Source of the DNA: CBDCKN01 sp965219035
GTDB taxonomy: Bacteria; Gemmatimonadota; Gemmatimonadetes; Longimicrobiales; Gaopeijiaceae
Length of the DNA stretch: 64,000 nucleotides
NCBI GenBank assembly: GCA_965219035.1
Contig: CBDCMR010000004.1
Span: 992,001 to 1,056,000, forward strand
Direction of reading: 5' to 3'
Below are positions 1 to 8,736 of this stretch, in pieces; positions within the stretch are counted from its first letter, which is position 1, and the number at the start of each line of letters is the position of its first letter. The notes below the pieces were generated by a model that worked only from the letters and a program-made list of their open reading frames with translations, was not told the DNA's origin and did no database searches. A program made the position numbers and the translations under genes.

Positions 1-611
1 GGATTAGTCGGATCCTCGTCGACAGCGTCGCGCCACTCTCCGGCTCGGGGCCCTACTTGTTCCGCCAGCGCCCCTCGAACTTCGCCGAGATGTCAAACAA
101 GGGACTGGAACTGCAATTCCGCACGGGCGGCGGTCCGTTTGACTTCAACATAACGTACTCGTGGATGCGGAGCCGCCTGACGGAGCTCGGACTCAGGCCC
201 GACATCGCCCAATTTTCGGGATTCCAACCGGGTGATCGAATCCCGGACGTGCCTGAGCAGTTTGGGGGAGCATCAATTACCTATAGGACGGGTGGGACGG
301 ACGTGGTGTTGAGTGGAACGTATATTGGGGATCGCTTGACGAGGGGATTTAGGGGTCTGGAGTCCGTCCGTCGTAGTTCCCAAAGGCTGCCCGTGGAGTC
401 GGGCCTGGCGGATATCCCGACCTGGATATCACTTGACTCATACGTATCGGCCGACCTCAACCTCCAGCGTCAGGTCTCGCCGAAGGTCAAGGTGTATGTC
501 CAGATCCAGAACGTGTTCAACAACCGAACGGGTGACGAGGGCCTCACATTGACCAGTAGGCCGGTCATGGGGCGTATGTCGACCATCGGTACCCGCATCC
601 GCTTAAAGTAA
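1..611 (+). CDS. TonB-dependent receptor, C-terminal part (5' end outside window)
   Basis: The reading frame is open from the first bases of the window, so the gene starts upstream; about 200 C-terminal residues are visible. Alternating hydrophobic and polar stretches with repeated aromatic residues, the phrase NVFNN after a YVQIQ strand, and a basic C-terminal strand (RIRLK) are typical of the last strands of the 22-stranded barrel of TonB-dependent or SusC-like outer-membrane receptors. Such proteins import nutrients or peptides across the outer membrane with energy from TonB. The plug domain lies outside the window, so the substrate cannot be inferred. The two lipoprotein genes downstream are on the same strand but are separated from it by a strong hairpin. 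Confidence 0.8.
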   Translation, partial: ISRILVDSVAPLSGSGPYLFRQRPSNFAEMSNKGLELQFRTGGGPFDFNITYSWMRSRLTELGLRPDIAQFSGFQPGDRIPDVPEQFGGASITYRTGGTDVVLSGTYIGDRLTRGFRGLESVRRSSQRLPVESGLADIPTWISLDSYVSADLNLQRQVSPKVKVYVQIQNVFNNRTGDEGLTLTSRPVMGRMSTIGTRIRLK

Positions 612-647
612 AGTGAATCCATATAAGTTCTTATAGGATACTGCGCG

Positions 648-693
648 TGGTCGCGAGCGCACTTGGTTTGGTAAACCAGCGCGCTCGCGACCA
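648..693 (+). terminator. Strong hairpin after the TonB-dependent receptor gene
   Basis: Arms at 648-660 and 681-693 are perfectly complementary over 13 bp (TGGTCGCGAGCGC on the left). The 20-base loop contains a further TGGTTT/AAACCA pair. The hairpin begins 37 bases after the receptor stop codon. There is no clear T-tract after it, so it may be an mRNA 3'-end stabiliser or a terminator of the kind common in high-GC genomes; the role is inferred from position. Confidence 0.55.
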
Positions 694-813
694 TCGCCAG
701 ATCCGTAAGGACGCAATGTTCGATCGCGTCGCCCTCACCCTCAATATGATGTCCCGCTCGGTGTCGTGCTCTCGAGCACTCACCCGAGACCTATAAAAGC
801 AGGGAGGCTTGAC

Positions 814-1683
814 ATGTTCAGATCAACGTTTGGTTGGCGCACCTCTTCGCTGATTGCGCTATTGGCCAGCTTGACCACCGTCACGGCATGCAACCAGGAT
901 ATTACGCCGGAGGATGAGGGCCATCTCGCACGGTTGCGCATCATCAACTCCGTTTATCAAGGGGCGGACGCCGCAACGGCTGTCCCGGTGTCGATTGATG
1001 TTCTGATCGACGAGTCGATCTCGGCGCCCGGCGCCGTGAGCGCCCTGGCGCCCAACTCCATGACGACCGGTACAGCCGGCTTCCCCAAAGGCTCGCCATC
1101 GCAGGCGGGCTACACGGAGATGTCGGAAGATATCCACACCTTCTTTGCCCGGGTGACCGGCACTGCCAACTCACTCTATACAAACAATGAATCCCACTAT
1201 GTGCCGACGATATACGTCACGCCCCTGCCCCACACGCTGCTAATCGCGGGCATTGCGCCGCCGTCGGGGACACCGCCCAGGTGTCCCGCCTGCCCCCCGG
1301 GCCTGGCGCCAATGGGCGCTTTCCCGTTCATCTTTCCTGTCGACGACCAGTTCGAGCCGGTCTCCGGTGGGGCCCGCGTACAGGTGATCAACGCCGCGCC
1401 CTTCGCGAGTGCGAGCGGAGAGGGAGCCGAGATCGAGGCGACTTTCTCGGGGGCGGGAACGTTCACCGCGACCGCGGGCTACCGCGGGTCGAGCGACTAC
1501 CTCGATCCTCCGGCGGGAACTTATACGCTGACGGTGACCGCTGACGGGACGATGCTGTGGACGGGGACAGTCTCACTCGGCCCAGGCGAGGTTCGCAGTT
1601 TCATCGTGCAGAGCACCGCCTACAGTATGACGCCGGGCGTGGGGAATACCAAGGTCACCAACGTCCTGGACAATCAGTGGTGA
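814..1683 (+). CDS. DUF4397-like lipoprotein
   Basis: The ATG at 814 is preceded by AGGGAGG (801-807) at good spacing, which favours it over the longer frame from 766. The N-terminus is a lipoprotein signal peptide ending in a TVTAC lipobox with Cys at about residue 26, so the mature protein is probably membrane-anchored in the periplasm or cell surface. The rest (about 289 residues in all) shows two Ig-like beta segments: an early 'LRIINSVYQG...VSIDVLID' and a later 'ARVQVINAAPF...GSSDYLDPPAGTYTLTVTADG'. This matches the repeat pattern of DUF4397 (phrases such as 'V-R-x-x-N-A-A-P', 'Y-x-x-x-P-A-G-T-Y-x-L-x-V'). No enzymatic residues are seen. The function of the family is unknown; an adhesion or envelope role is a guess. 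Confidence 0.75.
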   Translation: MFRSTFGWRTSSLIALLASLTTVTACNQDITPEDEGHLARLRIINSVYQGADAATAVPVSIDVLIDESISAPGAVSALAPNSMTTGTAGFPKGSPSQAGYTEMSEDIHTFFARVTGTANSLYTNNESHYVPTIYVTPLPHTLLIAGIAPPSGTPPRCPACPPGLAPMGAFPFIFPVDDQFEPVSGGARVQVINAAPFASASGEGAEIEATFSGAGTFTATAGYRGSSDYLDPPAGTYTLTVTADGTMLWTGTVSLGPGEVRSFIVQSTAYSMTPGVGNTKVTNVLDNQW

Positions 1684-1785
1684 CGGGCGAGGATCGGCGG
1701 CTTCGACGCTGAGGGGCGGTGGCTCTGGGCAGCGTCCGGGACGTTCGCCTCCACCACCTCTCGGGAAAGGGCACCACGGAACATC

Positions 1786-2169
1786 ATGCGGTATCTCATC
1801 TTGGCCCTGGCTCTGAGCACCGGCTTCACCGCTTGCGCCAGCGGCGGTAGTGGGGGAGGCGGCAGCGGGGGGCGGAACCTGATCACCTTCGAAGAGATCC
1901 AGCGGGTGGACAATGTTCGTGATGCGTACGAGTTGGTGCGGCTTTTACGGCCGCTCTGGCTCCAGCCCCGCGGAACGACCGCCTTGACAGATCCGAGCGC
2001 GAGCCTGCCCATCGTCTACGTGGACGAGATACAGACAGGAAGGCCCGAAGTCCTGCGGCAGATCATCTCCACCACGGTCCAGCAGATGCAGTTCATCGAC
2101 CGATCTGACGCAGAGATGCGGTACGGGGCGGGGCACCCGGGCGGGATCATCATGGTCCGGACCCGATAA
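1786..2169 (+). CDS. Small lipoprotein resembling a TonB-receptor plug fragment
   Basis: This is a 127-residue protein with a lipobox (TGFTAC, Cys about residue 17) followed by a Gly/Ser linker. The C-terminal half reads like the short plug-like fold seen in stand-alone lipoproteins: 'LWLQPRG', then 'VYVDEIQTGRPEVLRQIISTTVQQMQFI', then 'RYGAGHPGGIIMVRTR'. In TonB receptors the similar phrase names the plug strands 'G-x-I-x-I-x-T'. No barrel follows, so it cannot be a receptor by itself. The last 52 bp of the gene are repeated downstream as part of a 293-bp tandem duplication. Function unknown. Confidence 0.7.
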   Translation: MRYLILALALSTGFTACASGGSGGGGSGGRNLITFEEIQRVDNVRDAYELVRLLRPLWLQPRGTTALTDPSASLPIVYVDEIQTGRPEVLRQIISTTVQQMQFIDRSDAEMRYGAGHPGGIIMVRTR

Positions 2170-2703
2170 GGCGGCGTGCGATCTTAGGAAGTCTCGGGCG
2201 AAACGCGCCCGGACGGCCCGTCCGATCTCCTCTACCTCCACCCATTCATCCGCCGTGTGGGCCTGCTCGATCAGGGGGGTGGTGAAGACGTTACCCGTCA
2301 GGGGTGCCTGTTAAGGATCGTCTTTATCGCCTCGTTGGGCACGGCCTCTCCCTCCGATCTCAACTTTCTTGAGCTCCTCCTCGATAGCCGCGAGCGTATC
2401 TCTGCGCGCGGCGGTACGGGGCGGGGCACCCGGGCGGGATCATCATGGTCCGGACCCGATAAGGCGGCGTGCGATCTTAGGAAGTCTCGGGCGAAACGCG
2501 CCCGGACGGCCCGTCCGATCTCCTCTACCTCCACCCATTCATCCGCCGTGTGGGCCTGCTCGATCAGGGGGGTGGTGAAGACGTTACCCGTCAGGGGTGC
2601 CTGTTAAGGATCGTCTTTATCGCCTCGTTGGGCACGGCCTCTCCCTCCGATCTCAACTTTCTTGAGCTCCTCCTCGATAGCCGCGAGCGTATCTCTGCGC
2701 GCG
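2118..2703 (+). repeat. Perfect tandem duplication of a 293-bp unit
   Basis: Bases 2118-2410 are repeated head-to-tail at 2411-2703 with no difference that I can find. The unit begins inside the 3' end of the upstream lipoprotein gene, so copy 2 carries a stranded 3' gene end. It occupies nearly all of the gene-free stretch 2170-2729. On the minus strand each unit contains a short open stretch (2123-2313 in copy 1) reading APLTGNVFTTPLIEQAHTAD and continuing EWVEVEEIGRAV. It faintly resembles the C-terminal end of an M20-type peptidase and may be a gene remnant. I see no promoter or RNA gene here. Confidence 0.85.
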
Positions 2704-2729
2704 AAGGAGCTGGCAGCTGGAGGCTGGCT

Positions 2730-5700
2730 TTAGCCGATCAGCTCCGTGATCTCGATCGGATCCAGGCCCGCTTCCTGCAGCAGTTGGTTCAGCCGGCGCA
2801 GGTCCTGTTCGATGATCGTGTTCATGCGAATTAGCTCGGTCTGGAGCAGGCCCGACAGATGCTCGAACACCTGGTAGGACTGGTCGGTGGGGGCACTCTC
2901 CCCCCGCTCCACCGTTCCCATCAGAGCCGCGAGCTTGTTGTTGAGCTTGATCGGGAAGTTCAGAGGATCCTGCCGGCTGCGGTTCTGAACTTGGTAGATC
3001 TCCTGCTCAACCGTGCTCAGGTTGGTCTTCACGAGACCACCCTGCTCGTGGATCCCACGGTCATCGGTATGCCCCAGCCGGTCGTCCACGTCACCCTTGA
3101 TCCGACGGATCTTGACCACCGCCTCGTTGGCCTGGGTGACGCGGTCGCGAATGCGCAGGGCCAACTCGAACCGCTCCCGCAACTGCGCGACGGTGACGTG
3201 CTCCATGCGCGGATCGAGCCCGATCTCAAAATCCTGAGTCTGGGTCTGACCGTCCACGGTGAGGCGAACCTGATATTGGCCGGGAATGGCCCTGGGGCCG
3301 CTGTTGTCCCCCGACCAGAAGATGCGGCCCTCGAAGTCGGTGTAGCCCGGGAAGCGCAGGTTCCAGCGGAAGAAATACGAGCCCGCCTTCATGGAGGGCT
3401 GGCCCTCATCGGACCCGCCGGACCCACCCTGCGCCGACGGTGGCTCTTCCGTGGTCCCTTCGTAGGTTTGGATCACGTTCCCCGCCCCGTCGAGGAACTC
3501 CATCGTCATCTCCTCGGCCTGTTCGGCCAGATAGTAGAAGACCTGCACGGAATCCACGCCGCGCACCGGGTCGACGGGGTCGAACAGGTGCATCGTCGAG
3601 TTGGCCACCTGCTCGTTGAGCTGGCGGAGCGGCGCCAGGTTGCGCATCACCCAGAACGACCGCCCGTGCGTGGCGATGACCAGATCGTTGTCTTCAACCA
3701 CGATGTCGGACACCTGTACCGTCGGGAGGTTGAGAGAGAGAGGCTGCCAGTTGGCCCCGTCGTCCCACGAGATGTACACCGCACGCTCCGACGCGGCGTA
3801 GAGGTTGCTGGGCGCGTGCGGATCTTGCCGCACTGCGCGAATGAAGTCGTCTTCCGGCAACCCGTTCACGATCTTCGTCCAACTCTGGCCGTAGTCCTCC
3901 GTCTTCCACACGTAGGGAGCGCGGTCGTCGTCGACCAGGTAGCGGATCCCGGCTACGTAAGCTTTGCCCGGCGTCACCGGCGACGCCTCCACCGTGTTGA
4001 TCCGGATGAAATCCGGGGCGTCGCCCGGCGTCACGTTGGGCCAGTTTTGCCCGCCGTCGCGCGTCACGTGCACCAGGCCATCGTCCGAGCCGGCCCAGAT
4101 CACGTTGGCGTCATGATACGACGGGGCGATCTGGAATACGGTTGCGTAGGTCTCGACCCCCGTCTGGTCCTTCGTGATCGGCCCACCCGAGGGACCCACG
4201 GTGGACGCGTCGGCCCGCGTGAGGTCAGGGCTGATCTGCTCCCACGACATGCCGTCGGTGGTTGTGCGCCACACCTTTTGGGTACCGGTGTATAGCACGT
4301 TCGGATCGTGGTGCGAGAACACGATCGGGAAGGTCCACTGGACTCGCTCGATCAAGTCTTCCGAGGACTGGCCCATCGGGTTCTCCGGCCAGACGTTGAC
4401 CTGCCGGAGTTCGCCGTTGGCGTGGTTGTACCGGCTCAGGCTGCCCCCATAACACCCCGCGAAGAAAACGTTGGGATCGGTGGCGCTATTGGCGACGTTG
4501 CCGCTCTCACAGCCCCCCACGGAGATGAGAAAGTCCGAGGTGCCAGCCTGCCGCGACAGGTGGTCCCACCCCCGACTGGGCACACACGCGGTGCTGTTGT
4601 CCTGCTGCCCGCCGCAGATCCAGTACGGCTCGTGGTTGGTGGTCATCACCCGATAGAACTGCGCCGTCGAGTAATCCTGTGCCGTCCACGTCTCCCCGCC
4701 ATTGAACGAGACGTTGGCCCCACCGTCGTTGGTGTTGATCATGCGGTCCGGGTCGCTCGGCGCGATCCACAGGTCGTGGTTGTCGCCGTGCGGCACGTCG
4801 ATCGAGCGGAATGTCTCGCCCCCGTCCCGCGACCGATACAAGCCCGTGTTGAGCGCGTAGACCACGTCCGGGTCTTGGGGGTCCGCATAGATGCGCGTGT
4901 AGTAGAACGCGCGCTGCCGCAGGTTGCGCTCCTCGTTGACTCTCATCCACGTGGCGCTGGCGTCGTCGGACCGGAACACCCCGCCCTCGTCGTTCTCCAG
5001 CAGCACCCACACGCGATGGGGTGCGGCTGGTGACAGGGCCACCCCGATCTTGCCGACCAACCCCTCCTGCGGCAGGCCGGGGTTCCGCGTGATCTCGGTC
5101 CAGTTCTCGCCGAAATCCACGCTCTTGAACAAGCCACTGCCCGGGCCGCCCGACGACATGCCCCACGACTTGCGCCACGCCTCCCACAGAGAGGCGTACA
5201 TCACCGCCGGGTTGTTGGGATCCATGGTCAGATCGACGGCGCCCGAGCGTTCGTCGCGGTACAACACATTGCGCCAGGTGACACCGCCGTTGGTGCTCTT
5301 GTACACGCCGCGCTCGGGATTGGCGATCGAATGCTTACCGAACGCGGCCACCCACACCATGTTGCAATCTTGCGGGTGAATCCGAATCCGGGCGATGTTT
5401 TGCGTCTCGCTGAGGCCCATGTGAGTCCACGTTTCGCCGCCGTCGGTCGACTTGTAGACGCCATCGCCCTGCTGGACGTTGCCGCGGAGCTCGGTCTCGC
5501 CCATCCCGATATACACGATGTCGGGATTGGCTTCGCATACCTGGACGGCGCCGACGGAGGCGCTGTTGATCTGTCCGTCGGTCACGGGGCCCCAGGTTGT
5601 TCCGCCGTCGGTCGTCTTCCAAAGACCTCCCCCGGTGGCTCCGAAGTAGTACTCGAGGGGCCGGGCGTCGCTCCCCGCCCCCGCCGTGGAACGCCCGCCC

Positions 5701-5846
5701 CGGGCCGGACCGACGTTGTCCCAGCTGAGGGCGGCGTAGAGATCGGAGGAATAGGTTTGCGCTTCCGCGCGCCCAGCCAGGAAGGCGGAAAGCGGCACGA
5801 CCGCCGCCGCCAACCCCAACCCACGTAAGACATTACGACAACGCAT
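2730..5846 (-). CDS. Secreted Asp-box (BNR/sortilin-type) beta-propeller protein 1
   Basis: The ATG at 5846 follows GAGGTAA and starts a clear signal peptide (MRCRNVLRGLGLAAAVVPLS, cut near AEAQ); the frame is open upstream, but the longer start has no signal peptide. The mature part of the 1038-residue protein starts with 'LYAALSWDNVGPARGGRS', then has many Asp-box repeats of the form S/T-x-D/N-G-G-x-T-W (STDGGETW, STNGGVTW, SRDGGETF, TRDGGQNW). These build one or two beta-propellers as in VPS10/sortilin-like and BNR proteins. The last 200 residues form a beta domain plus a charged helical tail. Annotation pipelines often call this family 'glycosyl hydrolase', but no catalytic acid pair can be identified. 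It is a likely secreted or surface protein. A related protein lies at 14519-17206. Confidence 0.85.
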   Translation of the reverse strand: MRCRNVLRGLGLAAAVVPLSAFLAGRAEAQTYSSDLYAALSWDNVGPARGGRSTAGAGSDARPLEYYFGATGGGLWKTTDGGTTWGPVTDGQINSASVGAVQVCEANPDIVYIGMGETELRGNVQQGDGVYKSTDGGETWTHMGLSETQNIARIRIHPQDCNMVWVAAFGKHSIANPERGVYKSTNGGVTWRNVLYRDERSGAVDLTMDPNNPAVMYASLWEAWRKSWGMSSGGPGSGLFKSVDFGENWTEITRNPGLPQEGLVGKIGVALSPAAPHRVWVLLENDEGGVFRSDDASATWMRVNEERNLRQRAFYYTRIYADPQDPDVVYALNTGLYRSRDGGETFRSIDVPHGDNHDLWIAPSDPDRMINTNDGGANVSFNGGETWTAQDYSTAQFYRVMTTNHEPYWICGGQQDNSTACVPSRGWDHLSRQAGTSDFLISVGGCESGNVANSATDPNVFFAGCYGGSLSRYNHANGELRQVNVWPENPMGQSSEDLIERVQWTFPIVFSHHDPNVLYTGTQKVWRTTTDGMSWEQISPDLTRADASTVGPSGGPITKDQTGVETYATVFQIAPSYHDANVIWAGSDDGLVHVTRDGGQNWPNVTPGDAPDFIRINTVEASPVTPGKAYVAGIRYLVDDDRAPYVWKTEDYGQSWTKIVNGLPEDDFIRAVRQDPHAPSNLYAASERAVYISWDDGANWQPLSLNLPTVQVSDIVVEDNDLVIATHGRSFWVMRNLAPLRQLNEQVANSTMHLFDPVDPVRGVDSVQVFYYLAEQAEEMTMEFLDGAGNVIQTYEGTTEEPPSAQGGSGGSDEGQPSMKAGSYFFRWNLRFPGYTDFEGRIFWSGDNSGPRAIPGQYQVRLTVDGQTQTQDFEIGLDPRMEHVTVAQLRERFELALRIRDRVTQANEAVVKIRRIKGDVDDRLGHTDDRGIHEQGGLVKTNLSTVEQEIYQVQNRSRQDPLNFPIKLNNKLAALMGTVERGESAPTDQSYQVFEHLSGLLQTELIRMNTIIEQDLRRLNQLLQEAGLDPIEITELIG

Positions 5847-6171
5847 GGGGATTACCTCAATGTGATGTTTCGTCATGAATCGTGCGAAACCTACTCGAAA
5901 CGCGTAGCATAACAGGTTGACCCAGCCGCCGGCCAGGCAGCTCGGGTGATCACCCACATTCACTACAAGAAGGATAGCATCCTGCCGCTGCAGCCCGACC
6001 CCCCTTCCACTCCGAATCAGCAACTCTACGTCGTGCCTTCGGAAGGAGTGAGGTGGTCCTACTTCGTTGGACAGTCCGAGGGCGATCTTAAGGTGGATTC
6101 CGATGGTCTCCAAAGCCCTCGGGGTCCCGCTTGAGGCCGGGTGTTCTCCTTCGAGCCCGGTTTGAATATAA

Positions 6172-6216
6172 CCTCCGTCTTCCCGTCGGGACTGGTTCCC
6201 GATGGGAAGACGGAGG
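6172..6216 (-). terminator. Stem-loop inside IS3 copy A, after orfB
   Basis: Arms of 20 bp (CCTCCGTCTTCCCGTCGGGA against its partner, one G-T mismatch) with a 5-base loop lie 76 bases past the orfB stop and before the right IS end. The same hairpin is at 20878-20922 in copy B. It probably ends the transposase transcript or blocks read-through into the IS. Confidence 0.6.
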
Positions 6217-6291
6217 GAAGGGCCGCGCGTAGATCCCGCGACGATCGCAGGCGTCGTTGCGCCGGTTGGGTGGCGTCGCGCCGGATCGTCC

Positions 6292-7107
6292 TCACCACAC
6301 CTCCGCGCCTTCGCGATAGGCCTCGCCCGGCGTCCGTCCGCCCAGCGACGAGTGCGGGCGCGCTTCGTTGTAGAAGTCGATCCACGAGCCGATGATGCGT
6401 TGGGCGTCGGGCCCGTCCCGGAGCTCGTAGAGGTACACCGCCTCGTACTTCAGCGACCGCCACAGCCGCTCGATGAAGATGTTGTCGAGGAAGCGGCCCC
6501 GGCCGTCCATCGAGAAGCGCACGCCCGCACCCAGCACCCGGTCGGCGAACGTCTCGCTGGTGAACTGGGAGCCCTGATCCGTATTGAGGATCTCCGGAGC
6601 CCTCCAGCCCAGCGCGTCGTCCAGCGCCTGGACGCAGAACGACGCGTCCATCGTGTTCGACAGCCGCCAGGCGAGCACGTGCCGGGTCGCCCAGTCCATC
6701 ACGGCCACCAGGTAGAAAAACCCTTGCGTCACCGGGACATAGGTGATGTCCGCGCACCACACGTGGTCCGCCCGCGAGATCGTGAGGCCCCGCAGCAGAT
6801 AGGGGAAGACCCGGTGCTCCGGACTCGCCACGCTCGTGCGCGGCCGCCGGTAGGTCGCCTCCATCCCCATCAGGCGCATGAGCCGCCGGATCCGGTGCCG
6901 GCCCGCGGCAACGCCCTCGCGGCGCAGATGCCGCATCAGCTGCCGGCTCCCGTAGAACGGATACGCCATGTGTAGCCCGTCCATGCGCCGCATGAGCGCC
7001 AGGTCCTCGGCGCTCTCCCCCTTCGGCCGGTAGTACTGCGACGACCGGCTCACGCCCAGCAGCGCGCACTGCCTCGAAAGACTCAGCGGTCCGTCCCGCT
7101 CGATCAT
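6292..7107 (-). CDS. IS3-family transposase OrfB, DDE integrase (copy A)
   Basis: The 271-residue protein is given from its first internal ATG; the natural product is probably OrfAB made by -1 frameshifting at 7149-7155. It has an HTH_21-like start (PLSLSRQCALLGVSRSSQYY) and a retroviral-type integrase core. The DDE residues sit in 'WCADITYVPV', 'LNTDQGSQFTS' and 'FIERLWRSLKYE', followed by 'FYNEARPHSSLGGRTPGE'. All motifs are intact, so the copy looks active. The frame is open further upstream past the IS end, but that is chance. Confidence 0.93.
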   Translation of the reverse strand: MIERDGPLSLSRQCALLGVSRSSQYYRPKGESAEDLALMRRMDGLHMAYPFYGSRQLMRHLRREGVAAGRHRIRRLMRLMGMEATYRRPRTSVASPEHRVFPYLLRGLTISRADHVWCADITYVPVTQGFFYLVAVMDWATRHVLAWRLSNTMDASFCVQALDDALGWRAPEILNTDQGSQFTSETFADRVLGAGVRFSMDGRGRFLDNIFIERLWRSLKYEAVYLYELRDGPDAQRIIGSWIDFYNEARPHSSLGGRTPGEAYREGAEVW

Positions 7108-7127
7108 CCGCCCCCGCTCCGCCCGGC

Positions 7128-7415
7128 TCAGCGCTTGAGCCCGCGCCGAAAAAAATCCCGCTCGACCGTGAGCTCCCCGATCTTGGCGTGCAGGTCCCGG
7201 ATCTTCGCCTCGTGCTCCAGGGCGGCCTTGCGGCCCGCGCCCCCGGCAAACACCTCCGGCAGCCCTTCGAGCAGCTGCCGCTTCCATGTGGTCACCTGGT
7301 TCGGATGAAGCTCGTGCCGCGCCGCGATCGCCTGCACGCTGTCCCGCTCGCGCAGCGCCTCGAGCGCTACCCGTGCCTTGAACTCCGCCGTGAACCGCCG
7401 TCTCTTCCTGGCCAT
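7128..7415 (-). CDS. IS3-family transposase OrfA (copy A)
   Basis: The 95-residue protein carries the N-terminal helix-turn-helix of IS3-type OrfA ('RRRFTAEFKARVALEALRE', 'SVQAIAARHELHPNQVTTWKRQ'), followed by a leucine-zipper-like helix ('LEHEAKIRDLHAKIGELTVERDFF'). It binds the inverted repeats. Near its 3' end, ATTTTTTTC on the coding strand is a good -1 slippery site, which would fuse OrfA to OrfB to give the active OrfAB transposase. It is identical in sequence to the copy at 19679-19966. Confidence 0.93.
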   Translation of the reverse strand: MARKRRRFTAEFKARVALEALRERDSVQAIAARHELHPNQVTTWKRQLLEGLPEVFAGGAGRKAALEHEAKIRDLHAKIGELTVERDFFRRGLKR

Positions 7416-7689
7416 CTCGGTGCCTCCTCTTCCGCTCTGGAATCCACCTTAACGACCTGTCCAAAAAAACCGGGACCACCTCAGAGAGACACATATCCGA
7501 ATATGACCCAAGAAAGCGGAACAGATTACTCTGCCATTTCATCTCCAATGTAGCCATCCCATCTTCACCGCGGCGGCCCGGGGTTACGGTTTTGGCTAGC
7601 ACGGCGTTAAACTTCAAGTCTGCGAAGAACTGGAGATTTACTGGCGCGTGCGCATCGAGTCCGGTATAGTCCAATAGCTGACCCGACCC

Positions 7690-8589
7690 ATGGCGAGACC
7701 GACGCTACTCATCGTCCTGGCTCTGGTCCTGTGCTCCAGTACAGAAGCCCTGGGCCAGGAAAAGAAGATCTGGGAGCGTCTCAGCTTCCGAGAATCGTTC
7801 TCGGACAAGCTGGGACGATCCCGGCCGGCGTCGTTTAGCGTCCTCCTACCAGGTGATACCACCCCTTCGTACAGCATCCGGGCAGCCATGCGGGTCGACC
7901 TCGGTTTCGGGAGTTTGGGCCAGAAGGTCGATATCGGCCCGTACGTCGAATACCGACGGCAGACGAACATCAAGAAGCCGCAGAATGTCCTTATGGTCGG
8001 GCTGTCGACGGACTGGAAGACTCAGGATGCGGAGGCGGAAGAGCAAGCGTGGAGTGCTGTCCTGGTTTTGCGCGTCAACTACAAGAACGACTTCGTTCGC
8101 TCCACCAAGGCGGTGCAGACGAACCTGCTCCTCACGCCGGTAGCGCGCGGCCAGGGCGGCGGTCTCCGAACTCTCCTTCTCCCGAATGTCCCGACCCACT
8201 TTGGCACGTTGATGCAGTTCACCTACAGCCCGTACATCGGTCTCGAGCACGAGGGCGTGCTGAGCGCGGCGGTCGATTCCCTCGAAGGCTCCGTCGTCCG
8301 GACAGTCACTCGAGTGCGGGCGGAGCTGCTTCCGCTGCCTTCACAGTTGTCACGACGGCTCGAACTGAACGTCGAGTACTCCTACGTCTACGACTTGATA
8401 AACCGTGCCGATCCCGATCGGCTAACCCATGGTCACCGGCTCGTGAAGGCGAACGCGAACGTGTGGTTCGTGCGAACGGCTGCCGGGAAGTTGGCTGGCG
8501 TGTCTCTCAAATACACCAACGGTGAGAGTCCAAGCGTTGGTTTCCGACACCAGCGACTGACGCAGCTGACGTTCTCGGCGAAGTTCTAA
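7690..8589 (+). CDS. Hypothetical outer-membrane beta-barrel-like protein
   Basis: This 299-residue protein has a signal peptide (MARPTLLIVLALVLCSSTEALGQ). The mature part has many alternating beta strands (VDLGFGSLGQKVDIGPYVEY, NVLMVGLSTDW, AVLVLRVNYKN, LMQFTYSPYIGLEHEG) and ends in the aromatic-terminal strand 'LTFSAKF'. That pattern suits insertion by the BAM machinery. No family is recognised. The 206 bp between IS copy A and this gene hold no convincing gene; a 70-codon minus-strand reading there shows no known motif. An IS481 array is inserted 33 bp after the stop codon. Confidence 0.65.
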   Translation: MARPTLLIVLALVLCSSTEALGQEKKIWERLSFRESFSDKLGRSRPASFSVLLPGDTTPSYSIRAAMRVDLGFGSLGQKVDIGPYVEYRRQTNIKKPQNVLMVGLSTDWKTQDAEAEEQAWSAVLVLRVNYKNDFVRSTKAVQTNLLLTPVARGQGGGLRTLLLPNVPTHFGTLMQFTYSPYIGLEHEGVLSAAVDSLEGSVVRTVTRVRAELLPLPSQLSRRLELNVEYSYVYDLINRADPDRLTHGHRLVKANANVWFVRTAAGKLAGVSLKYTNGESPSVGFRHQRLTQLTFSAKF

Positions 8590-8736
8590 CCGCAGCGGAT
8601 ATATTCCGGTTATCCTCCCAGGTGTGCTGAGACGGTATTCACCTGACAGTTGACCACGAGAGAGGACGGTGGCCAGCCGCCCTCGCCGGAGCTAATTGAG
8701 AGATGTCGAAGTCACTCACTTAGCACGGGAGAGAAG

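Larger units (their letters stand above)
6049..7483 (-). mobile_element. IS3-family insertion sequence, copy A (1435 bp)
   Basis: The ends read TGAGGTGGTCC inward on both sides, followed by further matching blocks (TTGGACAG and TTAAGGTGGATTCC). The element is flanked by the 3-bp target duplication GAG (6046-6048 and 7484-7486). It holds orfA (7128-7415) and orfB (6292-7107) in the usual overlapping -1 arrangement, with a run of seven A (7149-7155; T on the coding strand) as slippage site. A second copy, in inverted orientation, is at 19612-21045. The copies differ by one T in the left end (7 versus 6), one amino acid in orfB (T versus A in the SQFTSE-FADRV segment) and one base in an end repeat. 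Confidence 0.95.

Noticed and set aside
2859..4295. 478-codon plus-strand frame opposite Asp-box protein 1
   Set aside because: Shadow of the minus-strand gene, which has a signal peptide and Asp boxes.
6059..7249. 396-codon frame across IS3 copy A (and 19845-21035 in copy B)
   Set aside because: Out-of-frame reading of orfB; Arg/Gly/Ala-rich without domains.
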